Shown: one piece after another, positions 20,113 to 22,571 of the stretch
Layout: the number at the start of each line of letters is the position of its first letter
How positions within the stretch are numbered: the stretch's first letter is position 1
Assembly: GCA_023231475.1 (NCBI GenBank)
Contig: JALJEE010001459.1
Location: forward strand, 1-22,571
Length of the DNA: 22,571 nt
Direction: 5' to 3'
Source of the DNA: Seison nebaliae
Lineage: Eukaryota; Rotifera; Pararotatoria; Seisonacea; Seisonidae
The notes under the pieces: generated by a model
What the model was told of the DNA's origin: nothing
Seen by the model: the letters and a program-made list of their open reading frames with translations, nothing else
Database searches by the model: none
Made by a program: the position numbers and the translations under genes

Positions 20113-21444
20113 ATGACCGAAACAAATAAATTACCTGATGTTGGAGCTGAATTAAGCGAACGAGTTGTCATCAATGTTAGTGGCATGCGCTTCGAAACTC
20201 AATTGAAGACTTTAAATACATTCTCTGACACATTACTCGGCGATCCCAAACGACGTATTCGATATTATGATCCAATGAGGAATGAATACTTCTTCGATCG
20301 TAATCGACCAAGTTTCGATGCAATCCTTTATTACTATCAATCGAATGGTCGTTTACGTCGACCAGCTACTGTAGCTATCGATGAATTTACAGAAGAGATT
20401 CGATTTTTTGAATTGGGCGAGAAAGCCTTCGATCGATTTCGAGAAGATGAAGGTTTCGTTAAAGAACCGGATAGACTGTTGCCACAGAATGAAATGCAAA
20501 GAAAAATTTGGTTATTAGTCGAATTTCCTGAAACATCCAATGGCGCACGTGTAGTAGCCATCGTATCAATTTTTGTAATTATTTTATCTACCGTCATATT
20601 TTGTTTGGAATCTTTACCATCGTTTAAACGATATCAAGTAGAAATGAATCCGTATAATAATCGATCAATTATTAAGGAAGATGATCTGGGACAAATAGAT
20701 GAACCATTCTTTTATATAGAAACTCTGTGCATAATTTGGTTCAGTCTCGAATTTCTTGTGCGATTCTGGGCATCACCAAATCGTTTAGAATTTATTAAAT
20801 CAATAATGAACATTATCGATCTGGTCGCAATCCTTCCATATTTTTTTGCGTTACAGAACTTATTAGTACCTGATCATCATAAAAATAATCAAGCCACCTC
20901 ATTAGCCATATTCCGTTGCATCCGATTAATTCGAGTATTTCGAATATTCAAATTGAGTAGACATTCGAAAGGTTTACAAATTGTCGGTCAAACATTGAGA
21001 GCCAGTCTACAGGAATTGGCATTATTAATGGTCTTCTTACTATTGTTCGTCATATTTTTCTCATCAGCAATCTATTTCGCGGAAGTTGGTGTTCCCGATA
21101 CGCAATTTACATCTATTCCCGAAGCATTCTGGTGGGCTATGATTACAATGACAACTGTTGGTTTAGGTGATATGAAACCGGTTGGATTATTTGGCAAACT
21201 AGTTGGATCTGCGTGTGCCATCACCGGATTATTGATGATCGCCTTACCCGTACCTGTAATTGTGTCAAATTTTAATTACTTTTATCATCGTGAAACGAAT
21301 GACGCGCAAGATGAGAAGAAATTAGATAGCGCCTCCGAAAAAAAGAGAGATTCTTTGATTTCATTAAATGACAATAACGGTTATAATATCGTAACATTAG
21401 GTAACGACGACAATTCATTAATTTTTCAGCCAATAAAACAATAA
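20113..21444 (+). CDS. Sh/KCNA-like: Shaker-type (Kv1) voltage-gated potassium channel with non-canonical TVGLGD filter
   Basis: Single-exon 443-aa channel subunit. ATG 20113 follows an in-frame TGA. The T1 tetramerisation domain (about 17-105) has [19 protein letters not shown] and [16 protein letters not shown]1 is about 146-166, S2 200-221, S3 230-250. S4 is 265-283 ([17 protein letters not shown]) with R268, R271, R274, R277, K280 and R283 at every third position. S5 is 302-322. The pore ([14 protein letters not shown]) leads to LGDMKPVG, then S6 with the PVP gate hinge ([11 protein letters not shown]). Two positions depart from Kv1: the filter Tyr is Leu351 (TTA at 21163-21165), and the residue matching Shaker T449, the external TEA site, is Lys355. 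The N-terminus is too short for an inactivation ball and the C-terminus (FQPIKQ) lacks the usual TDV PDZ ligand. N183-R-S in the S1-S2 loop is a glycosylation sequon. AATAAA signals at 21432 and 21440 overlap the stop codon. Confidence 0.95.
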   Translation: MTETNKLPDVGAELSERVVINVSGMRFETQLKTLNTFSDTLLGDPKRRIRYYDPMRNEYFFDRNRPSFDAILYYYQSNGRLRRPATVAIDEFTEEIRFFELGEKAFDRFREDEGFVKEPDRLLPQNEMQRKIWLLVEFPETSNGARVVAIVSIFVIILSTVIFCLESLPSFKRYQVEMNPYNNRSIIKEDDLGQIDEPFFYIETLCIIWFSLEFLVRFWASPNRLEFIKSIMNIIDLVAILPYFFALQNLLVPDHHKNNQATSLAIFRCIRLIRVFRIFKLSRHSKGLQIVGQTLRASLQELALLMVFLLLFVIFFSSAIYFAEVGVPDTQFTSIPEAFWWAMITMTTVGLGDMKPVGLFGKLVGSACAITGLLMIALPVPVIVSNFNYFYHRETNDAQDEKKLDSASEKKRDSLISLNDNNGYNIVTLGNDDNSLIFQPIKQ

Positions 21445-22426
21445 AGATTTTATATTCTTTTTTAAATAAGTCAAAATACCATTATAGAAATTGTAGTATA
21501 ACTCCTTAACTTCTTCATTAAAGCTGAAATGGATAGGGAATATGTAGCACCTAATCTACATAATGGTATGAAAGAAACACGTAATAATGTGATTGTTGAT
21601 GAACAGCAAAAAACTATTAACTTTTCTACGAATATCATCACAAAAGCGGAAATGTAATACGTCAAACTTCTCTTAGACTTTGATAGTAAAAGATTTACTT
21701 ACAGTTCGTTCAATTTAATAGAATTCTTTTACTACCATAGTCATCATTTAGGATAGGATTTAACCTTAAATGTTGGAACATCTAATTAAAAATCTATAAT
21801 GTTCTATAGGCTTAATGTTGTTGAATAAGTATTCATTTTTTCTCACATCTGTTTCACCAACATATCAGAAAATTGTTTCTGGCTATTTTCACGTTCGTTA
21901 GCTGAACATATGTCATTTTTATTACATGTCTACCGCTCTCAATCACAATGTTTATCATACGTATATATCCTTTCATTATAGTCGAACGATGATGATTCAT
22001 AAATTGAAGTGATACGAAATAATTACATTAAACTTCGAGAAAAGAAATGAAGAACTTGAGAAGAATTTTCTACAAATCTTCCGAATTCCCATATTTTATT
22101 CGAGTGAATAAAAGTCTTTTAATCATCAAATAAAGCCTACTTAAACACTTAAGAAGTTTGCATTCCATCTATTTAAATTTATTTAGTACTCATGCAATAA
22201 ATACTGATTTACTGTTAGCATCACAATTATTTAATGGATCGCTAAACTTCCAAGAGTTAATCGTAATTTATGGAAATTTGGTCTAACATGTTCAAAAAAT
22301 TATTGGAAAGAAGTTGAGAAACATTGTATTTTTTTGATTTCCTATTAAACATTCTTACTATTTATGTAAATTATATAATCCAAATGAAATTCGATTGACA
22401 TTCTTTAATACAAATGTCTAAATTAG
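21445..22426. other. Intergenic region downstream of the Kv channel
   Basis: Holds one coding-like small ORF (21529-21657) described separately. A stretch near 22230-22300 reads KLPRVNRNLWKFGLTCSKNY in one frame and could be an exon of the following gene, but its phase does not join to the exon at 22427. Otherwise nothing is recognised. Confidence 0.4.
21529..21657 (+). CDS. Possible small ORF or Kv 3' exon, 42 codons
   Basis: ATG 21529 to TAA 21655-21657 encodes MDREYVAPNLHNGMKETRNN and onward, hydrophilic and ending ITKAEM. The frame is open for about ten more codons upstream (FFIKAE). It lies 85 bp after the Kv stop on the same strand. It might be an alternative C-terminal exon of the channel, a microprotein, or noise. 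I see no obvious acceptor. Confidence 0.2.
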   Translation: MDREYVAPNLHNGMKETRNNVIVDEQQKTINFSTNIITKAEM

Positions 22427-22571
22427 ACGAATGTTAATCCTGAAGTCGGACCAGTATTTTTGAGGGAAATGAATCCAACATTAAATGAAGATCGATTCCG
22501 AGTTACATTGCACGACGCATGTGGAATGTTTGAAATTGAAACTTCATATTATGAAAATGAAACTTCACCAC
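22427..22571 (+). CDS. 5' part of an exon running off the window, unidentified
   Basis: An acceptor-like AAATTAG (AG 22425-22426) is followed by 48 open codons to the window end, starting TNVNPEVGPVFLREMN and including RFRVTLHDACGMFEIE. The residue mix is clearly protein-like. The LHDACGMFEIE and NETSP stretches recall extracellular repeat domains such as cadherin repeats, but this is weak. An upstream segment (about 22230-22300) may belong to the same gene. Identity is unknown. Confidence 0.4.

Overview
This is AT-rich nuclear DNA of a small-genome metazoan. The protein-coding genes carry GT-AG introns, and 20 of the 21 introns I can place are only 41-87 nt long. Numb with an MGN start, a Shaker-type Kv1 channel, a PNKD-like hydrolase and a KDM7-type demethylase together mean an animal, most likely a protostome. 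The base composition and compactness would suit an acariform mite or another compact bilaterian, but I cannot name the organism from the sequence.

Layout: (1) 1-126, probable 3' end of an unidentified gene. (2) 127-3017, mostly unassigned AT-rich DNA with weak exon-like segments (1085-1770), two perfect palindromes and a degenerate short tandem repeat. (3) 3018-4684 (+), a KDM7/PHF8-like JmjC demethylase with no PHD finger, in 3 exons. (4) 4735-6868 (-), an unrecognised helical protein of 573 aa in 8 exons, tail to tail with (3) at only 50 bp. (5) 7265-8734 (+), proteasomal ATPase Rpt3/PSMC4 in 5 exons, head to head with (4) across 396 bp. (6) 11038-13329 (+), Numb in 4 exons. (7) 14428-15590, a 1.16 kb segment bounded by 12-bp inverted repeats and carrying an AT-hook ORF. 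(8) 15732-15797, two adjacent perfect hairpins. (9) 16354-18191 (+), a PNKD/glyoxalase II-type metallo-beta-lactamase-fold protein with a long unrecognised C-terminal region, in 6 exons. (10) 18192-20112, non-coding except for a coding-like orphan ORF next to a hairpin. (11) 20113-21444 (+), a single-exon Shaker-type Kv channel with a non-canonical filter (TVGLGD) and Lys at the external TEA site. (12) 22427-22571, an open exon running off the window.

The genes do not form one pathway. The most surprising points are the channel filter, the PNKD-like protein's extra C-terminal region, the inverted-repeat element with its AT-hook ORF, the series of perfect hairpins, and introns that are stop-free multiples of three, whose retention would add residues in frame. 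All exon models come from reading splice signals, phase agreement and remembered family sequences by eye. No alignment or transcript data were available.
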